53,517 nt of DNA. Source: Chara braunii (Eukaryota; Streptophyta; Charophyceae; Charales; Characeae). Both the position numbers and the translations under genes were made by a program. The stretch is taken from positions 97,084 to 150,600 of the forward strand of contig BFEA01000253.1 in NCBI GenBank assembly GCA_003427395.1, read 5' to 3'. This document shows positions 1 through 10,462 of the stretch, piece after piece; positions within the stretch are counted from its first letter, which is position 1, and the number at the start of each line of letters is the position of its first letter. The notes under the pieces are model-generated. The model ran no database searches. It was not told the DNA's origin and worked only from the letters and a program-made list of their open reading frames with translations.

Positions 1-443
1 CTTCCCAACCAGATCGTCACAAATGTAAGTCATGTGACACGGTAATAACATTAACAAGAAGAGAGAGAGAGAAAAAAAAAAAAAAAAGAGAGAGAGACAT
101 ATTTTTGCAATGCAATATGAACAACAAACGCACAAGGAATCCCACATTATAATACGGTTGGGAAGAGGGTGTCACTTACGCCGGAATACGACAACAAGGT
201 GTTAATGCACGACCCCCACATCCGAACCACATCGTGAAAAAAGTATGTGGAAGACTGGTAAATGCAATGCAATACGAACAATACGCACATTAAAAATGTC
301 ACAATTTTGCACGGTTGGAAACTGGTCTCACTTTCGCCGGAATACGACAACGTCTTCATATACGAACCCCACTTCCCAACCAGATCGTCACAAGTGTAAG
401 TCATGTGATACGGTAATAACATTAACAGAGAGAGAGAGAGGGG

Positions 444-516
<73 letters not shown>

Positions 517-830
517 TTTGAAAACATAAGTGTGAGAGGCAGGTTTTTGCAATGCAATATGAACCCCACATTTCAACACGGTTTGGAACATGGTGTAACT
601 TAGGCCAGAATATGACAACAACGTCTTAGTACAGGGCCCTCACATCCCAACCACATCGTCACGAGACAAGGAACCCCACGTTTCAACATGGTGAAAGAGG
701 AGTGTGGCATTTACGCCGGAATAAGACAACAACGTCTTAATACACGACCCCCACATCCCAACCACATCGTCACGAATGTAAGTCGTGTGAGCGGTGATAA
801 TATTAAAGGAGAGAGAGCACCGTACAACGA
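1..830 (+). repeat. Irregular tandem repeat array interrupted by a (GA)n tract
   Basis: The phrase CCCAACCAGATCGTCAC, or a close variant, recurs at about 4, 222, 373, 645 and 757. It is usually preceded by 'ccggaatacgacaac' plus a run of C and followed by 'aagtcatgtgatacggtaat'. Spacing is irregular (about 110-275 bases), partly because GA tracts of different length are embedded. A reverse-complement copy lies at 2965-3310. No protein is supported; the open frames here are low-complexity GA/CT translations. It could be a degraded satellite or part of a larger element with inverted flanks. Confidence 0.7.
423..513. repeat. (GA)n microsatellite
   Basis: Nearly pure GA dinucleotides with a short G-rich interruption near 440. 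It lies inside the tandem array. Confidence 0.95.
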
Positions 831-1340
831 AGCAGTGAATAACACAAGCAGGACGAGGTGGAGTGCAGAAAAGGTGGTAGAGGAGGAAGGAGGAGGACGA
901 CAATGAAGAACACAAGAGGAGAACGAAGACGAGGAGCAAAGGAAGAGGAGGAAAACGTTTAGCAGCAAAGCGGGGGGAAAAAAAAACGGCAAAATGAAAA
1001 ACAAGGCCACAATATTGGAAGCAAGTAGAGACAATGATTTCTAAAAGCAGGTGGAGGAAGGGTGGGAGGGAAAAGAATGACCAACGTCTACCTAATGCAA
1101 CTCCACTTCGTCCTCCTCCAACTGGTCGTCGTGTCCGTTGCAGCGTGGAAGACAAAGGCCAACTGCTATCGCGTGCATAGCTCGACGAGTTTGAGGCGCT
1201 CGCTTCCACGTCGACGAAAGAAGAGGAAAGAAGAATGCAGCTTCAATGCACGAATTCGGACCATCAACTGTGCTGCTCCTTTGTCAAAATGAAAAGTGAA
1301 CACAAGTTTCGGCGGGATTCCGTAAAGGCCTGATACACAG
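831..1340. other. No gene seen; purine-rich spacer
   Basis: Purine-rich sequence with scattered GAGGA/GAAGA runs. The open frames are short, overlapping and low-complexity. I see no conserved domain or RNA. Confidence 0.5.
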
Positions 1341-1344
1341 CTTT

Positions 1345-1404
1345 CGCCCGTACGGGGCTCGCCACACAGCCTTTCGAATGAAGTTTTTTTCCGAACGGTG
1401 TCAC

Positions 1405-1437
<33 letters not shown>

Positions 1438-2285
1438 GCTATATTACGGGGACGGCCTTGAAGGGCCAACCAATTCAATTACCTGTCAAATCTGGACAGG
1501 ACAGCCTTTCAGGCCTTTTTTTCAATTGTCATAATGGTAATATTACGGGGAACCCCGTAGCACCCACATCCGTGCTCAAGCCTCCAACGAGGAAACATGT
1601 GGGAACTGCACCCACCAGCAGGTGCGATACCTGCTACAACAGGTGGACGATACCGGCCAGGGGTCAGCCCGTAGCATCAGGACCGAGCTTCATCAAAGTC
1701 ATGTCCTGTGCGTCCCCTCCCGTCCCCTCCCCCTATGAACATCAACAGTCTTTGCTCAATGCCACTCGGGGGGACCACGACATAGCTCTAGGTAGCGGGG
1801 GCCAAGTTTTTTTTCGAAAGGCTGCTCGTCGAAAGAACCCCCCCCCCTCACCGCACAGATTTTCGAAACACCGAGGCCTTTCTATATGCACAATAGGGCC
1901 TGGCTCCACTGCTCTCGACGCGTGTAAAACAAGAGAGTGAATTTGTACCTAGAACATGGAAGGATACACCGCCTTAATTTTTGTCTATTTATGCATGTCA
2001 AGAGTATTGGAGCCAGACCCTTATAATCTCCCCTTTTTTTTTATTGTTTGCCAATCGAGCGTTTGAAGTGGGCCTTTTCACAAGACCACCCGACGTATTT
2101 CGAGGAAACGCTCATGACAGGCGGGGGGATCTCCTCTCTTTGAAATGACTTTCGACGCCGGCCAATCTGACACTTTTCGAAACTTGTGCAAAAAAACTTG
2201 TTTCGAAAGGCTGTGTGGCGAAGACACAACGTCGATTTTGCTGGTTTCGAAAGGTTGTGTGGCGAGCCCCTACGTCTCTCGCCCC
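1345..2285. mobile_element. Candidate foldback element with inverted ends
   Basis: The left end has GGGGCTCGCCACACAGCCTTTCGAA near 1356-1380 (quoted here only to show the inverted match). The right end has its reverse complement, 'tttcgaaaggttgtgtggcgagcccc', near 2241-2267. A second right-type copy lies at 2200-2221. The interior has two copies of 'tattacgggga' (about 1443 and 1550) and a 28-base T tract, and no coding potential. I infer a non-autonomous DNA element of about 0.94 kb. Target-site duplications were not resolved. Confidence 0.4.
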
Positions 2286-2371
2286 CAACGAATATAGTCG
2301 GTTGAAAGGGGAAAAAAACAAAAGAAAAAAATATCCTTGCCCTCCCCTCGCGCCCATACCGATTTTCTATA

Positions 2372-2695
2372 TCAGGGGTGTAATGTTCTTGGTAAGACTC
2401 GCAAGTGGCATTCAGGAAGTCATGGGTTCAATTCCTATTGGTCTCATGTACCTTCCTGCTCATGGTTGGCGCCCCCCCCCCTACAGATAGTGAAGTTAAA
2501 TCCCCCGATCGGCATGGAGCAGTCTGCTCATGTTCGTAGTGGAGGGGACCTGAGGGGAGGCACAGGGATTAGTCTTGTTAGCATGGCCTCTAATGCTACC
2601 GGTTGTCCCCTGGCCGGCATCGACGACCCGCATGTCGGGAGCAGCCCCTGCATGTTTTGTCGTGAACACGGTTCGAGTTGGTACTATATTCCTTG

Positions 2696-2731
<36 letters not shown>
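2372..2731 (+). mobile_element. Candidate tRNA-derived SINE
   Basis: A tRNA-like head carries a good B box (GGGTTCAATTCC, about 2427-2438) and, 35-45 bases upstream, a weaker A-box-like 'ttcttggtaaga'. An unrelated body of about 260 bases follows, ending in a 30-base T tract. Head plus body plus homopolymer tail is the usual SINE layout. The A box is poor, so it could be chance plus a poly-T tract. Confidence 0.4.
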
Positions 2732-2732
<1 letters not shown>

Positions 2733-2881
2733 AAGTTGCCTTCTCCTAATCATTGGACAACCACATGTTTTTTTCTCACCAAAAACGAGATTTTTAAATG
2801 GTGATCTGCCCTGTCATGGATCATATGGTTCTTTCACTACCTACCTACCATTTCTCCTGTACAGATGACCCCTTAGAGCAT

Positions 2882-2960
<79 letters not shown>
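2882..2960. repeat. (CT)n microsatellite
   Basis: About 75 bases of CT dinucleotides directly before the inverted copy of the window-start repeat. It mirrors the (GA)n tract in the forward copy. Confidence 0.95.
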
Positions 2961-2964
<4 letters not shown>

Positions 2965-2966
<2 letters not shown>

Positions 2967-3302
2967 CTCGTTAATGTTATTACCATATCACATGACTTAC
3001 ACTTGTGACGATCTGGTTGATAAGTGGGGGCCGTATATGAAAACGTTGTTGCCGCATTTCGACATAAGTGACACCCAATTTCCGACCTTTCGAAAATGTG
3101 GGGGGTTTAATGTGTGTATTGTTCGTATTGCATTGCATTTATCTGCCATCCACATACATTTATCAGGATATGGTTAGGATGGGGGTCGTATATTAAGACG
3201 TTGTTGTCGCATTCCGGTGTACGTGACACACAGTTCCTAACCTTATTGAAGTGTGGGGTTCCTTGTATGCGTGTTGTTCATATTGCACTGCAAAAGCCTG
3301 CC

Positions 3303-3310
<8 letters not shown>
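2965..3310 (-). repeat. Inverted copy of the window-start repeat
   Basis: Contains 'gttaatgttattaccatatc' and 'gtgacgatctggttgataag', the reverse complements of the motifs at about 405-425 and 371-390. The half-repeat 'ttaagacgttgttgtcgcattc' follows. A (CT)n tract at 3305-3350 closes it. Confidence 0.7.

Positions 3311-3350
<40 letters not shown>
3305..3350. repeat. (CT)n microsatellite
   Basis: Pure CT dinucleotides at the end of the inverted repeat copy. Confidence 0.9.
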
Positions 3351-3355
<5 letters not shown>

Positions 3356-3719
3356 CTGCACTTCTGTCTATTTCTCCCCCGGTTGCTCCTGCCGGACTTC
3401 TTGCATGGTGTCCTTCAAGTTGTTGTTGTTGTTGTTGTTATTCTTTTCATCTGTGTTTTTATTTTTTATTTTTTATTTGGACTATCTATGGATTTATGTG
3501 TGTCATCCTTCCGCAAAGGCTATGAAACTTTTTCAAAACAAGTTTCACACATTTAGGAACAGGGGGCCAAATAACACCACAAAAACACGCAATTATGTAG
3601 GATCGGCCCGCATTACAGAACCACCACACACATACACACACACTCGACAAACGATCATGTATCGAAATGCGGGTCACCTGAATATTGTTTGATTGATTGT
3701 TGGAAACTTGTCGGAAAAC

Positions 3720-3812
3720 AAATTGACACCTGTAGGAAACCATGTTGGACTTGTTGAGAAAAAGTTGGAGACCTGTAGGAAACCATGGTGGACTAGTTGA
3801 GTTGCACGTTGA
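3720..3812 (+). repeat. Two-copy tandem repeat, unit about 45 bases
   Basis: 'acctgtaggaaaccatgttg' and 'acctgtaggaaaccatggtg' start about 45 bases apart, with similar flanks (gactagttgag and gacttgttgag). Function unknown. Confidence 0.6.
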
Positions 3813-3951
3813 TAATGTTGAAAAATAGTTGAACACAATTGAAGACCCGCTTTGAAATTCACAAGTTGGTCACAACCCTTGTGGCCTGAATAAGTTAGAC
3901 ATGAAAATGAGAATTTGTTGGAATTCGGCAATAATTTTTCTGTTGTTTTTT

Positions 3952-4064
3952 GCCGATCCGGCAAGTGGACCTAGACCACTATGGTAGCCTAGAGTTTTTT
4001 TGTTTTTTTTTTTTTTTTTTGCCTGGTCGGGCAAGTGGCCCTGAGCCACTCTGGTAGCCTAGAT
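3952..4064 (+). repeat. Direct repeat around a T tract
   Basis: Two 42-base copies of a segment running from 'gcaagtgg' to 'tggtagcctaga' (about 3960-3993 and 4029-4062) flank a poly-T run. The repeated 'gtggccctgagccac' is itself weakly palindromic. This may be a pair of tRNA-like or SINE fragments; there is no stronger assignment. Confidence 0.5.
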
Positions 4065-4755
4065 AAAACACTCACATATCACATAAGAAAAAATAAAAAA
4101 TCAGATAAATGTAAAGATTTCATTGAAAAATTCATCGAAAATAACACAACCTATTAACCATTAATGTCGGTTTCTCTCAGATCAGGTGTTAGGCCTATTA
4201 CCAACAAATGAAACAAGAAGGAGAAGGAGGACGTATTTTTCACTCACCTGCCACCCAATACAAATTTTTCACACACACAACCCTTGCATCTAGCTGAATT
4301 CCAATGTCGGATACAAGAGGGGGAAAAAAGTATATATTTGGCTCGCCACTTGGTGGATACATGAGTCGTTGGGGACATTATATCCCCTAAGTTTTGTCGA
4401 AGGGCCGCCTCTCATGACTCCTATATTGAGAAGCGGGAGGATAAAAATCCCCGTAATGTTTCCTACAAAAATATAGATGTGATTGCAGATAGATTCTTCC
4501 ACGTATGTGCCCATTTGCATTTGACTGTAATTGCATCCAGACCTGGAAGAATTTGACTACAATTATGTCTAGAGCTTCGAAAAAGTAATAGTGGGAGTAC
4601 GACTTCAACTTTTTCAGCTACGAGAAAGAAAAATATACAATTATGAAGTAAAAGTTTAAGTTGAGATCATACACGTAGTAGTTTTTATATGGAGTTGTGA
4701 ACATTATCGTAGCAAATACCCTTACAAGGATATTTACCTTTATTTTTGCAGGGCG
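4065..4755. other. AT-rich spacer, nothing assigned
   Basis: AT-rich sequence before the LTR element. Short frames on both strands carry stops and resemble no family I know. It may be decayed element sequence. Confidence 0.4.
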
Positions 4756-4787
4756 CATGAGGTGCGTCCGTGGCATTACGTAAGACG

Positions 4788-4980
4788 TGTCGGGGCCTTT
4801 CGGGCCGGTGTCGGTCTTGAATAGGAAGGGGCCCTTTTCAGGCCCCGTGTCGTTTGGCCTCAGTAGGCCCAGTAGGTAGGCCCTGACGCCTGTTTCCGTG
4901 CCAGACCTTAGTAGAGGCCCAGTGGGCGCCCAGACCGTGGCAGGCCTTTTTCAAATTCAACCCTTTTCGAATTTGGGGCC
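4788..4980 (+). repeat. 5' LTR remnant
   Basis: Matches about 10517-10708 in order. Shared phrases include 'caggccccgtgtcgtttg', 'taggcccagtaggtaggcc' and 'ggcctttttcaaattc'. After 4980 the sequence departs from the 3' LTR, so the downstream (R/U5) half is missing or replaced. Confidence 0.7.
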
Positions 4981-5316
4981 GCGAAATCCGGATTTTCGCA
5001 AATTTCATGATTCCGCGAAAACCGGAATTTCAAAATTTTCGGAATTTTAAAATCTTCGGAAAAACTCTCTTATTAGCATTTCGGGTTCGACTCTGACCAC
5101 TTTAGGTTATCTAGGGAGTTTGTCATATTCTTAGAAACACGATTTATTTTTTCCGAAATTTGAAACTCCATTCTATTTCGCACAATTTTTTTTTTCAAGA
5201 TCGCATTTTTAGAATTCGAAATTTTGTGAGCCTTGCCTAGATCTCAGTCATACACTCCTCCGTAAATGCCTCATTGATACCAGATCAACAAATAAAAAAA
5301 ATAATAATAATAATAA

Positions 5317-6010
5317 GTGAGGATTTTTTTTATTTTTTTTTTAACTAGGACCGAGAATGGTAAGTGCAGTTTGCGTGCCTACCCGTGTTTCCCTCCCACA
5401 TTAGCCTCTTGTCATCTTTCCCGGTTTGGTAAGTGTCACGTCAACAGTACCACGTCAGCAGCAGTGCCACGTCAGCAGCAGGGCTACGTCAGCAGCAGGG
5501 CCACATCAACAGCAGGGCCACGTCAGCAGCAGGGCCACGTCAGCAGTGCCATGTCAGCAGTGCCACGACAACAGTGCCTCGTCATCATGCCGGCTCTAGC
5601 TTTGGGCATGTCGGGCCAACTCGCTGGCGAGTCCATTGCTAACTTTTGCAAGCAGGTCCAAGATCAACTCGTGCAGATCGAGGCTGAGGAACAGCGCCAG
5701 GCGGAAGCCGAGGCTGCCCGCCTACAGGCTGAAGTAGCGGCAACACCTGAAAACCAGCGGCTTCAGGCCGCAGCTGACGCAGATGCTAAGGCCCACTGCA
5801 AGCATGCCCGAGACTTGTTGAAGTGACACGAAGCGGTCAGCATCGACATGCACAAAATTTGGCATTTTGAACCATTTGAGGGCCATTACTATGCAACACC
5901 ACAAGAGCAACACAAGGAGTTCCTCTCCAAGCTCGTGACCCGGTTGGTTTACACCTGTAACCAGCTGCAGTTCGAGTTAGAGAAACAACACTAGAGACAG
6001 GAGAATCCCC
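5317..6010 (+). pseudogene. Gag-like region, broken
   Basis: A 169-residue open stretch (5317-5826) ends in a coiled-coil-like Ala/Glu/Gln-rich segment (about 5630-5800, with EAEEQRQAEAEAARLQAE). After a stop, the same frame continues with FEPFEGHYYATPQEQHKEF and more Gln/Glu-rich sequence to about 5993. Position just upstream of the protease and the coiled-coil character fit Gag. A possible degenerate zinc knuckle (C-x3-C...H) lies near 6510-6560. Assignment rests mainly on position. Confidence 0.5.
5448..5575 (+). repeat. 18-base minisatellite (GCCACGTCAGCAGCAGGG)n
   Basis: Six or more imperfect units of an 18-base repeat, shortening to about 12-15 bases at the end. It lies in the gag leader. 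In frame it reads as a Gln/Ser/Ala-rich stretch. Confidence 0.85.
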
Positions 6011-6612
6011 GACAGGTAGTGCGGAACCACAAGGATCTGCACGAGGATGCCACACGGGTACTTCATACCCGTGTACAAGACTTGGGGCAGGCAACACCAA
6101 GACCCAATGCTGGTGAAACCAACAATGCAGTTTCAGCCCGCCGGTTGGACCAACGACTCGACCACGTAAGTACACGGCCTTCACCGAAATCATCGACAAG
6201 GCTCGTGAGATCATCAAGGCCAACCGGATGACAACACACGAGAAATCCATGTCACAACCACCCTATGTGGAGAAAGGAAATTTGATCCATGTCCACAGCC
6301 AGTCGATGCAGTCCAATCGGACAACCTTGTGGAAGACTCGATAGGCAACCCAACATCTCGTGAGGGAGATCAGGTGGCCTCCGTCCAACCACGAAGCAAC
6401 AACAAATCCCATAGAAAAGGGAAGGCGAAAACAGCATCGCCGGCCTGAAACGGACAACCAGTACTACGGGTCAAGTTTAGCTTAACCGAGGCTGAATAAT
6501 AGTCGCGCAGTTGGTATGACTGTTTCTATTGGTGCAACAGCACCAAGCACAAGACCTCCCAATTCCAAGATCAAGGTAAGGAGGATGTTCGAACTCGTAC
6601 CCGCTCGGGAAC

Positions 6613-7797
6613 TTGAGTCGCGTGAGAGGTGAGGCGACTCCACCTCTCACTCTGCCAGATTCAGCCGCCTTGCTAGTGGCCTCCTACACATCTAGGGAGA
6701 ATGGGGATGTCACAAGTCCTTTGTACACTTACGAGGGTTACGCTGTCCATTTGGTCCCACCGTTGGACCAACCACTCCACATGCAAGACTCCACTGCATA
6801 CACGGTTTTATCACCATCAACAACCAATTCGGCAGCTTCGCCGCCAACTTTTGCAGGGCACTCGACGTCATGGTCACGACTTAAGAAACTCGACCTGTTG
6901 ACGATCGCGGACTTCCAATGGATGCCCCTTCCCCCAACCGCTCGATTGTCGAAACCGCATTGCAACACGCCCGTGACACAATTGCGGGAGTACTTGCACA
7001 CTACAATACCAACTTTGTTGATGGACTCCGGAGTAGAGGTTGTCGACCTTCGTGACTACCTTGCCAAGATCGACCACGAGTTTAAGACACAACGGTACGA
7101 CAACAACGACGCATCATTGCTTTACATACCCATTCAGACCGGAGAAGCGACCTGCACCGCTTTGATCGATTGCGAAGCACGTCACAACTATGTGAGCCAA
7201 GATTTTATGGTACGTGTTGGTCTTGGGCCGCACGTTCGGAGGAAGTCACAGCCCACGCATGTTACGTTGGCCGACGGTCGCACACACAAGTCAATCGACC
7301 AATGCATTGATTCTGAATTCGTCCCCATGTACTTCGCCCCCCACGCAAGCGAGGCTTTGTCCTTCGATATTTTGGACACCAAGTTCAACATGATTTTGGA
7401 CATGTCGTGGCTGCAAAGCGAGGATCACGCGGTGGACTTTTACCGTCGCACCGTTCTTATTCGTGATCGGAACGGGGTACTAGTCCCATGCACGGTTCCT
7501 CCACCTCACCCTTCGATCAACTGCCACATGGTGTTTGTCGCGATCCTTCGAGCTTTCATCACACGGGACGACATCGAGGAGATGGGTTTGTGTTTCCTCC
7601 ACGCCCTGCCTCCCTATGACAACCCATCGACAGACACATCGACGGATCCATGCAACATCAAGCTTGTCGACACTTACGGCGCTGTTTTCAAAGTCCCGCA
7701 CAGAAAAGTACCGGATCGGCCAATCCACCACGAGATCATTCTCGAGGCCGAGGCCGTACCTCCACGTGCTACGGGCACAACTCGACGACCTTCTTGA
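6613..7797 (+). pseudogene. Retropepsin-containing pol fragment, catalytic site substituted
   Basis: A 394-residue open frame. Its second half has the retroviral-type aspartic protease layout: strand CTALIDCEARHNYVSQDF (about 7153-7206), then VTLADGRTHKSIDQ, then the conserved FDILDTKFNMILDMSWL (about 7363-7413). Active Ty3/gypsy proteases carry D-S/T-G at the first motif. Here it reads D-C-E, so the enzyme should be inactive. The first half is a linker between gag and protease. The frame is lost just before the RT domain at 7797. Confidence 0.75.
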
Positions 7798-7849
7798 GAA
7801 AGGTTGAATTCGGTCTAACTCTTCGCTCGAGGGTGCCCCCGTTCTCTTC

Positions 7850-8700
7850 ATTCGAAGAAGAATAAGGACTTGCGGTTGTACATTGACTATTGCAAGCACA
7901 ACGCGCAAACCGTCAAGAATGTCGACCCTCTTCCTCGCATCGACGACCTTCTCGACTGCGTGGCGCTCAATTTTCCCCCAAGCTTGACCTCAAATTGGGA
8001 TATCACAAACTCGAGATTGTGCGGGAGGACCGCTACAAGACCGAGTGTAAGACGCGATATGAGCGTTTCGAATGGCTGGTTAGGCCTTTTGGCCATATGA
8101 ATGTCCTGACCACGTTCCAAGCGACCACGACAACGAAGTTGACACATGTTGGACAAATTCGTGCTCATTTACCTCGACAATATCTTGGTGTACAACATGA
8201 GTTTGGACGAGCATGTGGACCGGCTGGGAACTGTCTTGGAACGGTTACGACAAACCGAGTACAAAACCAACCACGAGAAATGTGAATTCGTGCGGCAAGA
8301 GCTCAAATGCTTGGTTCATTATGTGACGCCGCAAGGCATCCGTCCACTCACGAACAAGGTTTAGGCCATCCGCGTATGGCACGAGCCCACCAACACCACA
8401 GACGTTCACTCATTCATGGGGTTGGTAGGCTACTACAAACGCTTCATCACCGAGTACTCAAGGATCGCTGCATTATTGACGAGACTACAATCGCCAAAGG
8501 TGTCATTCGTATTCGACAAGGAAGTGCGCCAGTTGTTCCAAGCACTCAAGACGGTCATGCTCATGATACCCATCCTTAGCATCTACGACCCCACCTTGCC
8601 AACGAGAGTGAGAACCGATGCCTCCGGCTATGACATTGGGGCAGTCTTGGAACAACATGATGGCGACGATTGACATCCCGTGAAGTACTTCAGCCACAAG
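7850..8700 (+). pseudogene. Reverse transcriptase domain, frameshifted, YLDN at the active site
   Basis: RT blocks occur in order across several frames: NKDLRLYIDYCKHNAQTVK, then DPLPRIDDLLD, then LDLKLGYHKLEIVREDRYKT, then FEWLVRPFG, then LIYLDNILVYN (about 8164-8196), then the thumb/connection block FMGLVGYYKRFITEYSRIA (about 8416-8470). The normal Y-x-D-D box reads Y-L-D-N, and 'RDYR' reads 'IDYC'. Stops or frameshifts near 7866, 7980, 8100 and 8364 prevent a full-length product. Confidence 0.85.
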
Positions 8701-9217
8701 GTGTCTCCCATCAACTCACTAGATTGATGCAAGGAAGGAGTTGCTCGCATTCGTGATGGCTCTCAATCAATGGTGGCACTTCCTCCTTGGGCGCCGTAGG
8801 TTCACATGGGTCACCGATAACAACCCATTGACCTACTACATGACGCAAGATACGGTGAGCAGCACTATTGGACGATGGATGTATTTCATCGACCAATTTG
8901 ACTTCACACCTAACCATTTCGCCGGCGTCTCCAATCGTGCAACCGATGCACTCTCCCGCAGACCCGATCTTTGCGCCATGACACATCATGCCTTTGCATC
9001 CGACGAGGACCTCCAACGATATTTCATTCGGGGCTACCAGTCCGATCCGGATTACGTCATGCTATATGCACAAGTATCTTCGGAACACCTGGCGGCCAAC
9101 TACTATCGCATCGTCGATGGGTACTTGCTTCTCCACTCTCGAGGCAATGACTTAATATGTGTCCCACAAAACCACCGCCTTCGGACTCGCCGAGGAGGCG
9201 AGCACCATGACTCGTGA
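8590..9217 (+). pseudogene. RNase H and linker
   Basis: Ty3/gypsy RNase H motifs: RVRTDASGYDIGAVLEQ (about 8608-8658), ELLAFVMALNQWWHFLLGRR (about 8735-8794, with frame changes) and FTWVTDNNPLTYYM (about 8800-8842). WMYFIDQFDFTPNHFAGVSN and ATDALSRRPDL follow, the usual end of the domain. A stop at 8673 breaks it. The rest to 9217 is the tether to integrase. Confidence 0.8.
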
Positions 9218-10110
9218 CTCACCAGACACTTCGGAGTCAACCGAATGATCGCAAGACTTCGGCAACGATTCCAGCGGCCCGATTACCGACCTCACTCAGT
9301 ATTGCGACTCTTGTCAAGTTTGTCGATGAAGCAACCCCACAATCACAAGCTTTATGGATGATGGCATCCTCACGGTCGTGACCGATTACGCAAGTACGCG
9401 CAATTTCTTCCTTACAAGTATGACGCCACGGCTTCCGAGTTGCGCGACTCTTGCACACGAACTGGGTCTGCAGCCACGGCGTCCCAGGAGACATCGTCAG
9501 CGACCGTAACACTCGCTTCATGTCGGGATTTTGGATTTTTTTCATAAAGGAATCCGATACCGAAATGAAACCGAGTTCGGCTCGGCAGCCACAAACAGAC
9601 GGAAAAACGAAGCGGGCACAACAAACCGCTCAAATGATGCTTCGTACGCTCATCCATCCGGACCAGAAGGGTGGACCACCTCCATGACATCGAGTTCGCC
9701 TACAACTTGAACACTTTGTTGCATCCAGCGATCGACGTGATTCCCTTTGAGTTGCAACACAGGGGTATCCTACTCCCACGGACTGTCGACATTGACGCCC
9801 CTTGCTATCCCGCCTTCGTTCGGAAGTACCAGGACTTGTTGGCTAAAGCCCTCATAAACATGCAAAAGGCTCAAGTTCGCATGCAACAGCAAGTCAATCG
9901 TCTTCCCGTACGATGTCCTATCCACGCCGGCGATCTGGTTTGGGTCTCCGAGAACAGTTGGCACTCGAGCAAGACATCTCGCGCAAGCTGCACCCCAAGT
10001 GGTTTGGACCTTGGACCATAATATCAGTAGCGGCGACGAGCCCGGCGACCCCTCATTTGTGGTCGAGATTCTGCCTCATCTACCGGTCCACCCAATTTTC
10101 AATGCCTCCA
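9218..10110 (+). pseudogene. Integrase, broken, third catalytic residue substituted
   Basis: A zinc-binding-like segment with RHFGVNRMIARLRQRFQRP (about 9225-9285) is followed by core remnants. SHGVPGDIVSDRNTRF (about 9472-9520) holds the second catalytic Asp. RQPQTDGKTKRAQQT follows (about 9580-9625), where active enzymes have a Glu and this copy has Lys. Then come EFAYNLNTLLHPAIDVIPFE (about 9690) and a C-terminal block with IHAGDLVWVS. Two or more frame changes occur. Confidence 0.8.
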
Positions 10111-10178
10111 AGCTTGCTACATACACACCGGCTAAGAGCGACTATTTTCCAGGCTGACGATCGCAAGACCCTCCGTCC

Positions 10179-10436
10179 ATGGATGATCATCAGGAAGTCG
10201 ATTGCGTAATCACGGATCGCAAATACGACAACAAGCCCAGACAATACAAAATCACCTTCAAGGCATGCGATCGTGACAACACACAATGGATTTCGTTAGC
10301 AGATTTGCAAACATTCGCACCACTAATCTACGCTCACTACGAACAACAAAGGCTGGCTAAGGGCGCTTCACGACCTGCCCCTCCCATCCGGACTTCGGTC
10401 CCTTCCTCCGACAGACAGCTCCGCCCTCGCAGGTAA
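10179..10436 (+). pseudogene. Chromodomain-like C-terminus of the polyprotein
   Basis: Reads EVDCVITDRKYDNKPRQYKI, then TFKACDRDNTQWISLADLQT. This resembles the chromodomain pattern (E-V-x-x-I-h, then Y-x-h-x-W/F..., then W-h-x-x-x-x-L). Chromodomains at this position are typical of chromoviruses and bind modified histone tails to guide insertion. The similarity is modest; it could be a divergent integrase tail. Confidence 0.5.
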
Positions 10437-10448
10437 GCACGGTCTTTC

Positions 10449-10462
10449 AAAAAGAGGGGGGG
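10449..10462 (+). other. Polypurine tract
   Basis: The run AAAAAGAGGGGGGG directly precedes TGGCATACTGAG, where the 3' LTR should begin. This is the plus-strand primer site of LTR elements. Confidence 0.7.

Noticed and set aside
147..621. Open frames rich in SLSLSL or ERERER around microsatellites (also 3253, 11419, 35201, 37596, 43510)
   Set aside because: They are translations of CT or GA repeats, open because these repeats lack stops.
5265..5285. 'attgataccagatca', which on the minus strand resembles a primer-binding site for initiator tRNA-Met
   Set aside because: Only eight bases match, the strand is opposite to the gypsy element, and no LTR border lies next to it.
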